DNA of 64,000 nt from Spongilla lacustris (lineage: Eukaryota > Porifera > Demospongiae > Spongillida > Spongillidae), in NCBI GenBank assembly GCA_949361645.1, contig OX442436.1, positions 2,976,032 to 3,040,031 of the forward strand, written 5' to 3'. Position 1 is the stretch's first letter. Every line of letters starts with the position of its first letter. Positions 32,545-42,339 of this stretch are shown here, one piece after another. Made by a program: the position numbers and the translations under genes. A model generated the notes under the pieces. It saw only the letters and a list, made by a program, of their open reading frames with translations, ran no database searches and was not told the origin of the DNA.

Positions 32545-34500
32545 TCAGTCCACCTCCTCAATGGTAGGACCCTGACTCTTCTTTCCACTACTTCCTGCAC
32601 TCCCAGCAGCAGATGGACCTCCATTCATACCCCCTGCTCCACTGGGCATGCCTCCCGCCTGGTACAGCTTTGTCATGATTGGCATGCACACCTTCTCCAG
32701 CTCCTTTTGCTTGTCTTCAAACTCCCCCTTCTCCGCCGTCTGGTTCTTGTCCAGCCAGCTGGTCACCTCGCTCACTTTGTCCAGCACCTTCTTCCTGTCC
32801 TCCTCACTCAGCTTGCTCTTCACACTATCCTCCTCCATGGTGCTCTTCAATTGGAAAGCATAGCTCTCCAGCTGATTCTTGGCAGCTATTTTGGCCCTGT
32901 GCTCTTCGTCTTGGGACTTGTACTTCTCCGCATCCTTCACCATGCGCTCAATGTCGTCAGCACTCAACCTTCCCTTGTCGTTGGTGATGGTGATCTTGTT
33001 CTCCTTCCCCGTGCTCTTCTCCACTGCACTCACGTTCAGGATACCGTTTCTGTCAATGTCAAAGGTTACCTCTATCTGAGGCACACCTCGAGGGGCCGGA
33101 GGGATGTGAGTCAGCTCAAACTTGCCTAACAGGTTGTTGTCTCTGGTCATGGCTCGCTCCCCTTCAAACACCTGGATCAACACTGTTGTCTGGTTGTCTG
33201 AATAGGTGGTGAAGGTCTGGGTTTCCTTCTTTGGAATGGTAGAATTGCGCTTCAGAAGGGTTGTCATGACACCGCCAGCCGTCTCCAGCCCCAGAGAGAG
33301 GGGGATGACATCAAGGAGGAGGAGGTCCTGGACTTCCTGGCTCTTGTCTCCACTCAAGATGGCTGCCTGAACAGCTGCTCCGTATGCCACTGCCTCATCA
33401 GGGTTGATGGACTTGTTCAGCTCCTTGCCATTGAAGAAGTCCTGAAGAAGCTTCTGGACCTTAGGTATGCGAGTTGACCCACCAACCAGCACAACTTCGT
33501 GGATCTGTGACTTGTCAAACTTGGCATCACGAAGTGCTTTCTCCACCGGCTCCAGTGTTCCCCTGAACAGGTCAGCATTCAGCTCCTCAAAGCGGGCCCT
33601 GGTGATAGTGGTGTAGAAGTCAATGCCCTCGAAAAGGGAGTCGATCTCGATGCTGGCCTGGGCACTGGACGAGAGAGTTCTCTTTGCTCTTTCGCAGGCA
33701 GTACGCAGACGTCTAACGGCCTTCTTGTTGCCAGACATGTCCTTCTTGTGCTTCTTCTTAAACTCTTGGATGAAGTGGTTCACCATCCTGTTGTCAAAGT
33801 CCTCCCCTCCAAGGTGGGTGTCTCCTGCAGTTGACTTCACCTCAAAGATGCCCTCCTCTATGGTCAGGACGGAGACGTCAAAGGTTCCTCCTCCTAGGTC
33901 AAAGATGAGAATGTTCTGTTCGGCCTTCAGTTTCTTGTCTAGTCCGTATGCGATGGCAGCTGCTGTAGGCTCGTTGATGATTCGCAACACGTTCAGTCCC
34001 GCAATAACTCCCGCGTCTTTCGTGGCCTGTCGCTGCGAATCGTTAAAGTAGGCGGGAACAGTTATAACGGCATCGGTAACGACCGTGCCCAGGTATGCCT
34101 CTGCCGTCTCCTTCATCTTGGTCAGTACCATGGAGGAGATCTCTTCGGGGAAGAAGGTCTTCGTCTCGCATTTGTACTCCACCTGAATCTTCGGACGGCC
34201 ACCTTCGTTGGTGACGGTGAAGGGCCAGTGCTTCATGTCGGCCTGGATAGTGGGGTCGTCGAACCGTCTTCCGATCATCCGCTTGGCGTCAAACACCGTA
34301 TTGTTGGGGTTCATGGCCACCTGGTTCTTGGCGGCATCTCCGATGAGGCGTTCGGTGTCGGTGAAAGCGACGTAGCTAGGAGTGGTACGGTTACCCTGGT
34401 CGTTGGCAATGATCTCCACCTTGCCGTGTTGGAAGACGCCAACGCAGGAGTAGGTCGTTCCGAGGTCAATTCCAATTGCCGGAGCCTTCGATCTTGACAT
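32545..34500 (-). CDS. HSP70: Cytosolic HSP70 chaperone (copy A), intronless
   Basis: ATP-dependent chaperone that binds exposed hydrophobic segments with J-protein and nucleotide-exchange partners. The ATG at 34498-34500 gives 651 residues; human HSPA1A has 641. All three family signatures are present: IDLGTTYS near the start, [12 protein letters not shown] in the ATPase domain, and [16 protein letters not shown]. The C-terminus has a GGM-rich tail and ends GPTIEEVD, the EEVD tag of cytosolic forms bound by TPR co-chaperones. Like many stress-inducible members it lacks introns. The promoter has two three-unit heat-shock elements (34602-34616, 34662-34676) and a TATA-like CTTTTAAATA on the plus strand (34580-34589). 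The protein is identical to copy B at 35684-37639. Confidence 0.98.
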   Translation of the reverse strand: MSRSKAPAIGIDLGTTYSCVGVFQHGKVEIIANDQGNRTTPSYVAFTDTERLIGDAAKNQVAMNPNNTVFDAKRMIGRRFDDPTIQADMKHWPFTVTNEGGRPKIQVEYKCETKTFFPEEISSMVLTKMKETAEAYLGTVVTDAVITVPAYFNDSQRQATKDAGVIAGLNVLRIINEPTAAAIAYGLDKKLKAEQNILIFDLGGGTFDVSVLTIEEGIFEVKSTAGDTHLGGEDFDNRMVNHFIQEFKKKHKKDMSGNKKAVRRLRTACERAKRTLSSSAQASIEIDSLFEGIDFYTTITRARFEELNADLFRGTLEPVEKALRDAKFDKSQIHEVVLVGGSTRIPKVQKLLQDFFNGKELNKSINPDEAVAYGAAVQAAILSGDKSQEVQDLLLLDVIPLSLGLETAGGVMTTLLKRNSTIPKKETQTFTTYSDNQTTVLIQVFEGERAMTRDNNLLGKFELTHIPPAPRGVPQIEVTFDIDRNGILNVSAVEKSTGKENKITITNDKGRLSADDIERMVKDAEKYKSQDEEHRAKIAAKNQLESYAFQLKSTMEEDSVKSKLSEEDRKKVLDKVSEVTSWLDKNQTAEKGEFEDKQKELEKVCMPIMTKLYQAGGMPSGAGGMNGGPSAAGSAGSSGKKSQGPTIEEVD

Positions 34501-34579
34501 TTCCACTTCGGAGTCTTCGCTGTTTATTCACTGATGTGTGTCTGTCTAAATAACTTGAACCTGGTTTTCGTTTGTCGAC

Positions 34580-34589
34580 CTTTTAAATA
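34580..34589 (-). promoter_or_regulatory. TATA-like box, HSP70 copy A
   Basis: Reads TATTTAAAAG on the minus strand, 80-90 bp upstream of the ATG; same position as in copy B. Confidence 0.65.
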
Positions 34590-34601
34590 CAGCTGCGTGT
34601 G

Positions 34602-34616
34602 ATTCTCGAATATTCC
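34602..34616 (-). promoter_or_regulatory. Heat-shock element, copy A proximal
   Basis: ATTCTCGAATATTCC on the plus strand contains TTC-N2-GAA-N2-TTC, three alternating HSF units. Confidence 0.85.
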
Positions 34617-34661
34617 AGCGCTGGACATCGTTCTAGATATTATAAGATACATGTAATACCT

Positions 34662-34676
34662 AGAATGTTCGAGAAG
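34662..34676 (-). promoter_or_regulatory. Heat-shock element, copy A distal
   Basis: AGAATGTTCGAGAAG contains GAA-N2-TTC-N2-GAA, a perfect three-unit HSF site. Confidence 0.85.
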
Positions 34677-34752
34677 AAATCGTAATCGGCTGCCTTATAT
34701 TTGAATATTACTAATCCATGTAAATATCCGACAAAACCGGCCGTATACGAAG

Positions 34753-35422
34753 AGTTATAAAGCTGGTAGAGTTATAAAGCTGCATGTCATTATTACTATC
34801 AAAAGAGGAGCCACAGTCCAGCTGCAATAAGGCACTGGTAATGGCTCTTACCAGCGTGACCTCATATACATGTCACTGCACTAGCTGATCACCCTGGCTT
34901 TGTGACTTAAGGCACTACGTCTCTCCAGCCTACTAGCCTAGTATAGTTTGGGTCATTGGCCACTGTTTGCATTCTCCAGCGCATCTTCTACTTCAAGAGC
35001 AGCACTAACCCTCTGACTTGCCTTAGCCAGAATAGCTATCCCTAGGGGGTAAGGAGATAACGATATCATAAAGGCAGCTTTATAACTCTACATTGATTGA
35101 TTTCACCATGGATGTGCTCTAGAAAGAATTCTTAATTTGTTCCTTAATTCTACTGCATTTGGCATTTTTCGTATACAGATGTACATTTTCTTTCAAAGTC
35201 ACAACATAACAAATATAAAAGGAGGTTCATAAAACACACACACTCTCTCTCCCTCTCTTTCGCACTACACAATGGTTCTGTTGGTTCATCTTCATTTAAC
35301 GTACACACATACATTACAATGGATGTACCAATTGCAAACATGAACAATGGGGACCCTTTTCAAATTCTTACACATTGCCTTCCATCATGCAGAGTATGTA
35401 AGAAGGAATTAATGTTGCCGTC
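34753..35422. other. Spacer between divergent HSP70 promoters
   Basis: This 670-bp single-copy centre of the HSP70 palindrome has no gene. It holds an 18-bp perfect inverted pair, GTAGAGTTATAAAGCTGC at 34766-34783 and its complement at 35074-35091. These bound a 326-bp segment that may be a small nonautonomous element. Confidence 0.6.
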
Positions 35423-35498
35423 CTTCGTATACGGCCGGTTTTGTCGGGTATTTACATGGATTAGTAATATTCAAATATAAGGCAGCCGATTACGATTT

Positions 35499-35513
35499 CT
35501 TCTCGAACATTCT
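35499..35513 (+). promoter_or_regulatory. Heat-shock element, copy B distal
   Basis: CTTCTCGAACATTCT contains TTC-N2-GAA-N2-TTC; the counterpart of 34662-34676. Confidence 0.85.
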
Positions 35514-35558
35514 AGGTATTACATGTATCTTATAATATCTAGAACGATGTCCAGCGCT

Positions 35559-35573
35559 GGAATATTCGAGAAT
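35559..35573 (+). promoter_or_regulatory. Heat-shock element, copy B proximal
   Basis: GGAATATTCGAGAAT contains GAA-N2-TTC-N2-GAA; the counterpart of 34602-34616. Confidence 0.85.
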
Positions 35574-35585
35574 CACACGCAGCTG

Positions 35586-35595
35586 TATTTAAAAG
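35586..35595 (+). promoter_or_regulatory. TATA-like box, HSP70 copy B
   Basis: TATTTAAAAG, about 13 bp downstream of the proximal heat-shock element and about 90 bp before the ATG. Confidence 0.65.
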
Positions 35596-35683
35596 GTCGA
35601 CAAACGAAAACCAGGTTCAAGTTATTTAGACAGACACACAGATAATACATCAGTGAATAAACAGCGAAGACTCCGAAGTGGAA

Positions 35684-37639
35684 ATGTCAAGATCGAAGGC
35701 TCCGGCAATTGGAATTGACCTCGGAACGACCTACTCCTGCGTTGGCGTCTTCCAACACGGCAAGGTGGAGATCATTGCCAACGACCAGGGTAACCGTACC
35801 ACTCCTAGCTACGTCGCTTTCACCGACACCGAACGCCTCATCGGAGATGCCGCCAAGAACCAGGTGGCCATGAACCCCAACAATACGGTGTTTGACGCCA
35901 AGCGGATGATCGGAAGACGGTTCGACGACCCCACTATCCAGGCCGACATGAAGCACTGGCCCTTCACCGTCACCAACGAAGGTGGCCGTCCGAAGATTCA
36001 GGTGGAGTACAAATGCGAGACGAAGACCTTCTTCCCCGAAGAGATCTCCTCCATGGTACTGACCAAGATGAAGGAGACGGCAGAGGCATACCTGGGCACG
36101 GTCGTTACCGATGCCGTTATAACTGTTCCCGCCTACTTTAACGATTCGCAGCGACAGGCCACGAAAGACGCGGGAGTTATTGCGGGACTGAACGTGTTGC
36201 GAATCATCAACGAGCCTACAGCAGCTGCCATCGCATACGGACTAGACAAGAAACTGAAGGCCGAACAGAACATTCTCATCTTTGACCTAGGAGGAGGAAC
36301 CTTTGACGTCTCCGTCCTGACCATAGAGGAGGGCATCTTTGAGGTGAAGTCAACTGCAGGAGACACCCACCTTGGAGGGGAGGACTTTGACAACAGGATG
36401 GTGAACCACTTCATCCAAGAGTTTAAGAAGAAGCACAAGAAGGACATGTCTGGCAACAAGAAGGCCGTTAGACGTCTGCGTACTGCCTGCGAAAGAGCAA
36501 AGAGAACTCTCTCGTCCAGTGCCCAGGCCAGCATCGAGATCGACTCCCTTTTCGAGGGCATTGACTTCTACACCACTATCACCAGGGCCCGCTTTGAGGA
36601 GCTGAATGCTGACCTGTTCAGGGGAACACTGGAGCCGGTGGAGAAAGCACTTCGTGATGCCAAGTTTGACAAGTCACAGATCCACGAAGTTGTGCTGGTT
36701 GGTGGGTCAACTCGCATACCTAAGGTCCAGAAGCTTCTTCAGGACTTCTTCAATGGCAAGGAGCTGAACAAGTCCATCAACCCTGATGAGGCAGTGGCAT
36801 ACGGAGCAGCTGTTCAGGCAGCCATCTTGAGTGGAGACAAGAGCCAGGAAGTCCAGGACCTCCTCCTCCTTGATGTCATCCCCCTCTCTCTGGGGCTGGA
36901 GACGGCTGGCGGTGTCATGACAACCCTTCTGAAGCGCAATTCTACCATTCCAAAGAAGGAAACCCAGACCTTCACCACCTATTCAGACAACCAGACAACA
37001 GTGTTGATCCAGGTGTTTGAAGGGGAGCGAGCCATGACCAGAGACAACAACCTGTTAGGCAAGTTTGAGCTGACTCACATCCCTCCGGCCCCTCGAGGTG
37101 TGCCTCAGATAGAGGTAACCTTTGACATTGACAGAAACGGTATCCTGAACGTGAGTGCAGTGGAGAAGAGCACGGGGAAGGAGAACAAGATCACCATCAC
37201 CAACGACAAGGGAAGGTTGAGTGCTGACGACATTGAGCGCATGGTGAAGGATGCGGAGAAGTACAAGTCCCAAGACGAAGAGCACAGGGCCAAAATAGCT
37301 GCCAAGAATCAGCTGGAGAGCTATGCTTTCCAATTGAAGAGCACCATGGAGGAGGATAGTGTGAAGAGCAAGCTGAGTGAGGAGGACAGGAAGAAGGTGC
37401 TGGACAAAGTGAGCGAGGTGACCAGCTGGCTGGACAAGAACCAGACGGCGGAGAAGGGGGAGTTTGAAGACAAGCAAAAGGAGCTGGAGAAGGTGTGCAT
37501 GCCAATCATGACAAAGCTGTACCAGGCGGGAGGCATGCCCAGTGGAGCAGGGGGTATGAATGGAGGTCCATCTGCTGCTGGGAGTGCAGGAAGTAGTGGA
37601 AAGAAGAGTCAGGGTCCTACCATTGAGGAGGTGGACTGA
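35684..37639 (+). CDS. HSP70: Cytosolic HSP70 chaperone (copy B), intronless
   Basis: The same 651-residue protein as copy A, starting [10 protein letters not shown] at the ATG 35684-35686. The frame extends two codons upstream only through a GTG. It carries the [15 protein letters not shown] and VGGSTRIP signatures, the substrate-binding domain and the terminal EEVD. Its own heat-shock elements lie at 35499-35513 and 35559-35573, so each copy has a full promoter. Identity of the two copies, while their UTRs differ slightly, suggests recent duplication or ongoing gene conversion. Confidence 0.98.
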   Translation: MSRSKAPAIGIDLGTTYSCVGVFQHGKVEIIANDQGNRTTPSYVAFTDTERLIGDAAKNQVAMNPNNTVFDAKRMIGRRFDDPTIQADMKHWPFTVTNEGGRPKIQVEYKCETKTFFPEEISSMVLTKMKETAEAYLGTVVTDAVITVPAYFNDSQRQATKDAGVIAGLNVLRIINEPTAAAIAYGLDKKLKAEQNILIFDLGGGTFDVSVLTIEEGIFEVKSTAGDTHLGGEDFDNRMVNHFIQEFKKKHKKDMSGNKKAVRRLRTACERAKRTLSSSAQASIEIDSLFEGIDFYTTITRARFEELNADLFRGTLEPVEKALRDAKFDKSQIHEVVLVGGSTRIPKVQKLLQDFFNGKELNKSINPDEAVAYGAAVQAAILSGDKSQEVQDLLLLDVIPLSLGLETAGGVMTTLLKRNSTIPKKETQTFTTYSDNQTTVLIQVFEGERAMTRDNNLLGKFELTHIPPAPRGVPQIEVTFDIDRNGILNVSAVEKSTGKENKITITNDKGRLSADDIERMVKDAEKYKSQDEEHRAKIAAKNQLESYAFQLKSTMEEDSVKSKLSEEDRKKVLDKVSEVTSWLDKNQTAEKGEFEDKQKELEKVCMPIMTKLYQAGGMPSGAGGMNGGPSAAGSAGSSGKKSQGPTIEEVD

Positions 37640-37745
37640 GCAAACATGTCTGAGTGAATTTGTGTTGAATGTTTTGTGATTGTCACTGTTTTAAGAATTG
37701 TATTCACATGCAAATATGTACTAACACAATTTGAATTACAACAAA

Positions 37746-37987
37746 TACACGTTGTGACGTTAAGGACTTAAGCTGATGTGTATAATCTTCCCTCCAGTAT
37801 ACTAATTATTGGCGGAAGAGTCAGACTACATGTATGTACATGTAGTTGATTCAAGATATGATCGTAAAATTCTTTGGATATACGGCCGTAAACGTAACGG
37901 AACATATTCCTTTCCTTACCCTATTCCGATCCGTTCCGTTCCGTAGCATGTAATAATTAAAATCGATCCGCGACAGACCTACTTGTC
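37746..37987. other. Short intergenic region between HSP70 copy B and CUE gene
   Basis: No gene seen; the genes are on the same strand. It contains a short run of tandem TTCCG/CCGAT-like sequence near 37921-37945. Confidence 0.5.
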
Positions 37988-39498
37988 ATGAACACGGACG
38001 ATTCTGTCGATATCAGCAGAGATTTTACCTGCTTTCTTTGTAATGGGCACATAGTTCTCTTAGGTTTGGTTACACTAGAACCCAAAGTTGTCCAACTTTC
38101 AACGGCTAACGGGTAAGCCACCTCGTACGACTACCCAGGCCAACAAATTGTGTGTGGGTGTGGGTGTAACGTTACCTCATTTAAACCGGCATATGTCTAT
38201 CCGCCTATGTAGGCATGTTTTGGAGGTGTTTCCGTATTCAGCGTTAGAATCTGTTAACGAGGAGGAACCCATCACTGGAGATACACTTATTTTCAATCTC
38301 GGTGTCAGAGTGAGTAATTTTGGCATGTTCAAATCCTGAATTACTGTATGTTTTATTTACAGCAAATCTATGTATCTAGCCTTATTAGAAAAGAGAAACT
38401 GGTTAAGTTCTTCAAATCGTTAGAGCTATACCAGGAAGACGTCCGGTTTCCTGCAACAGTATGTGTACTGGTCCACTAGCATAGAAACGTATATGGTAGG
38501 GAGTGTATTTAAATATGTAGACCTAAGCTTACAAGTAAAGTTTTTTTTTTTTTTTTTTGCAGTTGTACTTGAACGCAGTGATACAATTAGATAGGTAATT
38601 CCCATTCTGAAAGCGTAGCTAAAACCAACCATGTGGAACAATATCAAACCCGGGGTGTTCTTCTAATCATTCTACCATCTATCATGATATTGAATTACTC
38701 ACTCTTGTAATTTTATATGCCCTCCTTGTCCCCTTCCTCTCATCTGATATCTTTGCATTATCACTCATTTTTTTCTTAAGTACATCCCCAAATGCATGCC
38801 AAAGGGTATTTGGCTAAAAGTATGAAGTGTGCATTAATTTAGAGAAAATCCATGTGTGAAGATCTTAAAGAGTAAGGTCATCATGCAGCACACCATATAT
38901 GTATACATAGCCACATATACCCATGAACAGTTTAATGTTTTTTTTTTTGCACTTTGTGGGCATGCAGATAGGTGGGTTTGCAGTATTAAAAAAAAAAAAA
39001 TTCCCTATGCTGTTCATGAACCCAGATTGGTGATATTGTCTTTTTATATTTTCCATCCTTTTATTTTAAAAGGCATTTGGATTTACCAGATATCAAGCAA
39101 ACGAGTTGACAGTCCCAAATGTGTCCTACCAGCAACCACTTGGTATGCAAGATGGACTAAACACTTCAAGGCAGCAACAGCAGCTTGACAATCAGTTACT
39201 TTACTCTAATAATTTTTCTGACAGCCGCATTGAGAAGCTTTCATTTGAGAGACAGAGACAAGTGCCATTAGCTGATAGTCGAGCGCGAAATAGCACATTG
39301 AGTGCCAGAAGAGAGCAGCCCAGTAATGCAACTGTCCCACAAAATGTGGATACAAATCTTCAGACATTGCAAGCAATGTTTCCAGACCACTCTGTTGATG
39401 TACTGAAGCGAATTCTGTTACAAGCGAACTGTGATGTGAATGAAGCTGTATCTGCCATAATCACACAAGACACTCCTCCAAATAATTTCAATGTATGA
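37988..39498 (+). CDS. CUE-domain protein of unknown family, 5 exons
   Basis: Exons 37988-38112, 38213-38309, 38363-38458, 38563-38594 and 39090-39498 join in phase to 252 residues. The C-terminal region (about 205-247) fits a CUE domain: NLQTLQAMFPDHSVDVLKRI then LLQANCDVNEAVSAII, with the MFP and di-leucine-like positions typical of these ubiquitin-binding helices. The N-terminal half (CFLCNGHIVLLG, VLEVFPYSALE, IYVSSLIRKEKLVKFFKSLE) is folded-looking, but I do not recognise it. The middle is Gln/Ser/Arg-rich and probably disordered. The start is the first ATG that gives a phase-consistent model. Alternative acceptors at the last exon were rejected because they introduce a stop. A broken copy of the last exon lies downstream at 39811-39875. 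Confidence 0.75.
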
Positions 39499-39627
39499 GT
39501 ATTAACATTGTTTTGGTACTGCATATATGTTGTAGCTAACTTCCTTTGGTGAAGGATTTACCAGAGAAATTGTCTCCCATATTGGAGTGTAATTTTGTCA
39601 CGAGTTTATTTTTAATAGGTATAATTG

Positions 39628-39633
39628 AATAAA
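39628..39633 (+). other. Poly(A) signal AATAAA for CUE gene
   Basis: Canonical hexamer 130 bp after the stop codon. Confidence 0.5.
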
Positions 39634-39810
39634 CTGATCCAGATTTACATTTGTCAGTTGCTGGAATCCTTGGTAACGAACATTAGGTGTGCATGCACTG
39701 ACTTTTAATGTAACATGCCAAATACTAAGGTTGTTCAGGTGTCTTGTTTCAATGTGGGTTATCTTATCATTTTGATTTTGAAGTTCTTATTCACATAATT
39801 GTATTGTATG

Positions 39811-39875
39811 CAAGAAATGTTTTCAGACCACTCTCTACATAATCACACAAGATACTCCTACAAATAATTTCAATG
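39811..39875 (+). pseudogene. Truncated duplicate of CUE-domain last exon
   Basis: CAAGAAATGTTTTCAGACCA, then ATAATCACACAAGATACTCC and CAAATAATTTCAATG match two separated parts of the real exon (39370-39495), with about 70 bases missing between them. It cannot encode a CUE domain. Confidence 0.8.
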
Positions 39876-40144
39876 CCATGCATCAATAATGAAGATAAAA
39901 AAGCACATTCAGTGCAAATTGAAGTACAATTTATATCAACAAAAGGGAATGTATTGAAATAGACATTTTGGGCATTTATTAATATAATGATATATTAACA
40001 GTGTGTACTATTTGATTTATAAAATAATACAAAACTCATTTCACAATCAGAATAGAAATGTACATGTTAACAGAATATGGAGTTGTTTCACTGTGTTGAA
40101 CAATACTTTTTATTAGAGAAGCCAAAAAATGATCAGGGACAGTA

Positions 40145-42278
40145 TCAAGAGCTTATCTCTTGGAACTTCAGTACCTGTTGAGACGATAGAACAGCCTTTT
40201 CATCATTATAAACAGAATATGTTCCCTGGCTGCTAACCTCATTTCCCCAAGATGTCCAGCCATGATTCAGGTTACGGGCAAAGAGTTCAAGGCAACAAGG
40301 ATCCTTTGGTAGGTATGGAGCTAACAAATCTACAAATGAAACAATGCCTAACAGCATCACATGCAAATCTCCACAAAATCACAAGTCCCACACACAGAAA
40401 ACATTAATTTACTGACCTCCTAGATATGGTTTTTGGGAATGAACTGTGGTTGGAACACACATGAAAGCATTATGATATGGAAGAGGCACACTCGTCTGCG
40501 GGTACGAAGTTATTTTTCCTTTCTTTGCACCAGGAGGAAATTCATCATTTTCACTACTCCTGGAGGACAGATCAACTCCACGATATTCTCCAATAATGAG
40601 TACCTCGTATGGCTTTTTGTGTGTAGAGTCAATGTTGAAGACAAGTTCTCCTTCAGTGGTGACCTTTAAGACGCAGAGATATGATATAAACTCCCTTCCC
40701 TTATGCAGAACAAAGAACCTTTATCCAATGCCACTCTCCAACAGTAGTTACATTCCAACAAGGGAAAAGAGTGTCTTGTACAAACTGACTTAGTTTTCTT
40801 TTATTGGTGACCCACACAACAATCAGTGCACCAGGGGCAGAAAGCAAAGGAATTGGCAACGAAGTAAGTTGGCTGTGAGAAATCCATTGATACCTACAAG
40901 TATCAAAATGTAACAATAATATAATTTAATAACAAATGAAAGACCAATATACTTACTTTTTACCTCGAATAGCAGATCGGTTTTCCCACGGTGGATCAAT
41001 AACTACCAAGTTGTACCTTGTAGAGACTGGGCTAACTAGGTTAGAACACATGATCCCCACCAACACTTTTATACCAACCTAAATGTGACACAAGCAAGTC
41101 AAGTTCACAGATGTCTGACAAAAGGAAAGAGCTGAGGCCAGGAATGTCATAAATGCTTTTCAGAGCTTTCAATTTAATACTGACTTCACTCTTATTTTGA
41201 ATAAACTTTCCAACTAGTTCTCCTTCAACTGTGCAGTCTAAAAGTTAAGCTCAATAAAGTACATTATTGGTGACAGCTCAATGTACCGCTGCATAGATCC
41301 AGCACACAGTCCTCAGCTTTACACACATGATTATCCATGTCACAAAGTAGTCCAGTTTTTGTTGAGCAAGGCTGCATAGCTGTCCAAATCAGTCAACAAA
41401 CATGTTGAAACAATAAAATATTTATACCTGATGGCTGTACAGGAAAGTAACCAATCATTCTGCTAGCAGTGAGTAAATTATCATAGCGTTGCAATAAATC
41501 TTCTCGTATCTGAAGTATCACAAATAAATTAATACAACACTGTAAAGCCAAAACCAAATGTATGCAACCAAAGCACCTTTGCAAAGTAGTCCAGTTGTGC
41601 TATTTCACCTTCGTTTAGCTGCCTAGGTTCACATTTCTTCTTATGCTTTTTCTTTGATTTTGAATTGTCCGTCTATAAATAATTATATGCTTCACAATGT
41701 ACAATGTAATATGCAAGGTTATAGATGTGCACAAATGCTTTCTTGGGCTTCCAAAAATAGTAATAGAAAATCACACTATATATCTGAAAGTAGAACGGTA
41801 GAGCCTAAAATTCAAAACTCATACACATATGCATAAGTAACTGCATAAAAAAAAAAAAAAAAGAAGAAGATACATGTACATACATATACTACTGTCAGTA
41901 CTAAGCTAGTGCAGTATCAGTGCAAAATGCTATGCTACAAAAAACTGCAGGGCTGCTCAGTTTTGGTAAGTGTATTAGGCCCTAGTACATAATACACTTG
42001 TACAGTGCATACACAAGTCGAAACCTTACGCTTTACTTTATTAGTGTTCACCTGTTGGCATTTTTTGTCGTAGGGTGTTGCCACAAGCTCAAACTTGAAG
42101 GTATCTGGGTATCTCAGAACAGCACCGTAACTTGTGTTGAGAACAACTGTTTTGAATGGCATGAACGAAGCAATATTATTAACTAGGCCCTATCATCGAA
42201 GAATTAACCAATCGGTTCATGCATCGTTATACTATAATAGTATTATTATTATTAACTCTTACGGGCCATCCCGGCCAT
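40145..42278 (-). CDS. METTL4: METTL4, MT-A70-family adenosine methyltransferase, 11 exons
   Basis: METTL4 transfers methyl from S-adenosylmethionine to the N6 of adenosine; in animals it is known to act on 2'-O-methyl-A of U2 snRNA. Exons in transcript order: 42263-42278, 42052-42182, 41577-41672, 41428-41509, 41287-41379, 41079-41237, 40957-41035, 40719-40893, 40417-40663, 40238-40329, 40145-40174. All phases close, giving 399 residues. The catalytic DPPW lies near residue 206 in LVVIDPPWENRS. Other matches are PIPLLSAPGALIVVWVTNKR, EWHWIKVT, HKKPYEVLIIGEYRG and LELFARNL, then GWTSWGNEVLKFQ. Human METTL4 is 472 residues, so the N-terminus is shorter. Introns of 43 nt (41036-41078) and 63 nt (40175-40237) are present. 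The ATG lies 61 bp from the divergent DGCR8 ATG. Confidence 0.93.
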
Positions 42279-42339
42279 GGTAGCTACATCTTGCAGTAAA
42301 AAAACCTCGTGAGGGGATTGATGAGGCAGTAACATCACT
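42279..42339. promoter_or_regulatory. 61-bp divergent start region of METTL4 and DGCR8
   Basis: Only 61 bp separate the two opposite ATG codons, so core promoters and 5' UTRs must overlap or extend into the neighbouring gene. No TATA box is visible. Confidence 0.6.

Larger units (their letters stand above)
32430..34752. repeat. Left arm of 2.3-kb HSP70 inverted repeat
   Basis: This arm is the reverse complement of 35423-37745. It spans part of the 3' UTR, the whole coding region, the 5' UTR, the promoter and upstream flank. I saw no differences in the coding parts compared. Small differences appear in the UTRs, for example GATAATAC (8 bp) in the right 5' leader only and several bases in the 3' UTR. 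Confidence 0.9.
35423..37745. repeat. Right arm of 2.3-kb HSP70 inverted repeat
   Basis: Reverse complement of 32430-34752; see that entry for the differences. Confidence 0.9.
39499..40144. other. Convergent intergenic region (CUE gene / METTL4 3' ends)
   Basis: It holds the CUE gene poly(A) signal and a partial copy of its last exon. Otherwise AT-rich, no gene seen. Confidence 0.6.

Noticed and set aside
32434..33129. 231-codon frame antisense to HSP70 copy A
   Set aside because: Shadow of the codon-biased HSP70 gene; the same antisense reading appears opposite copy B.
38088..38339. 83-codon continuous frame over the CUE gene's first intron
   Set aside because: Its second half is the real exon 38213-38309; the first half is intron with a GTAAGC donor at 38113.
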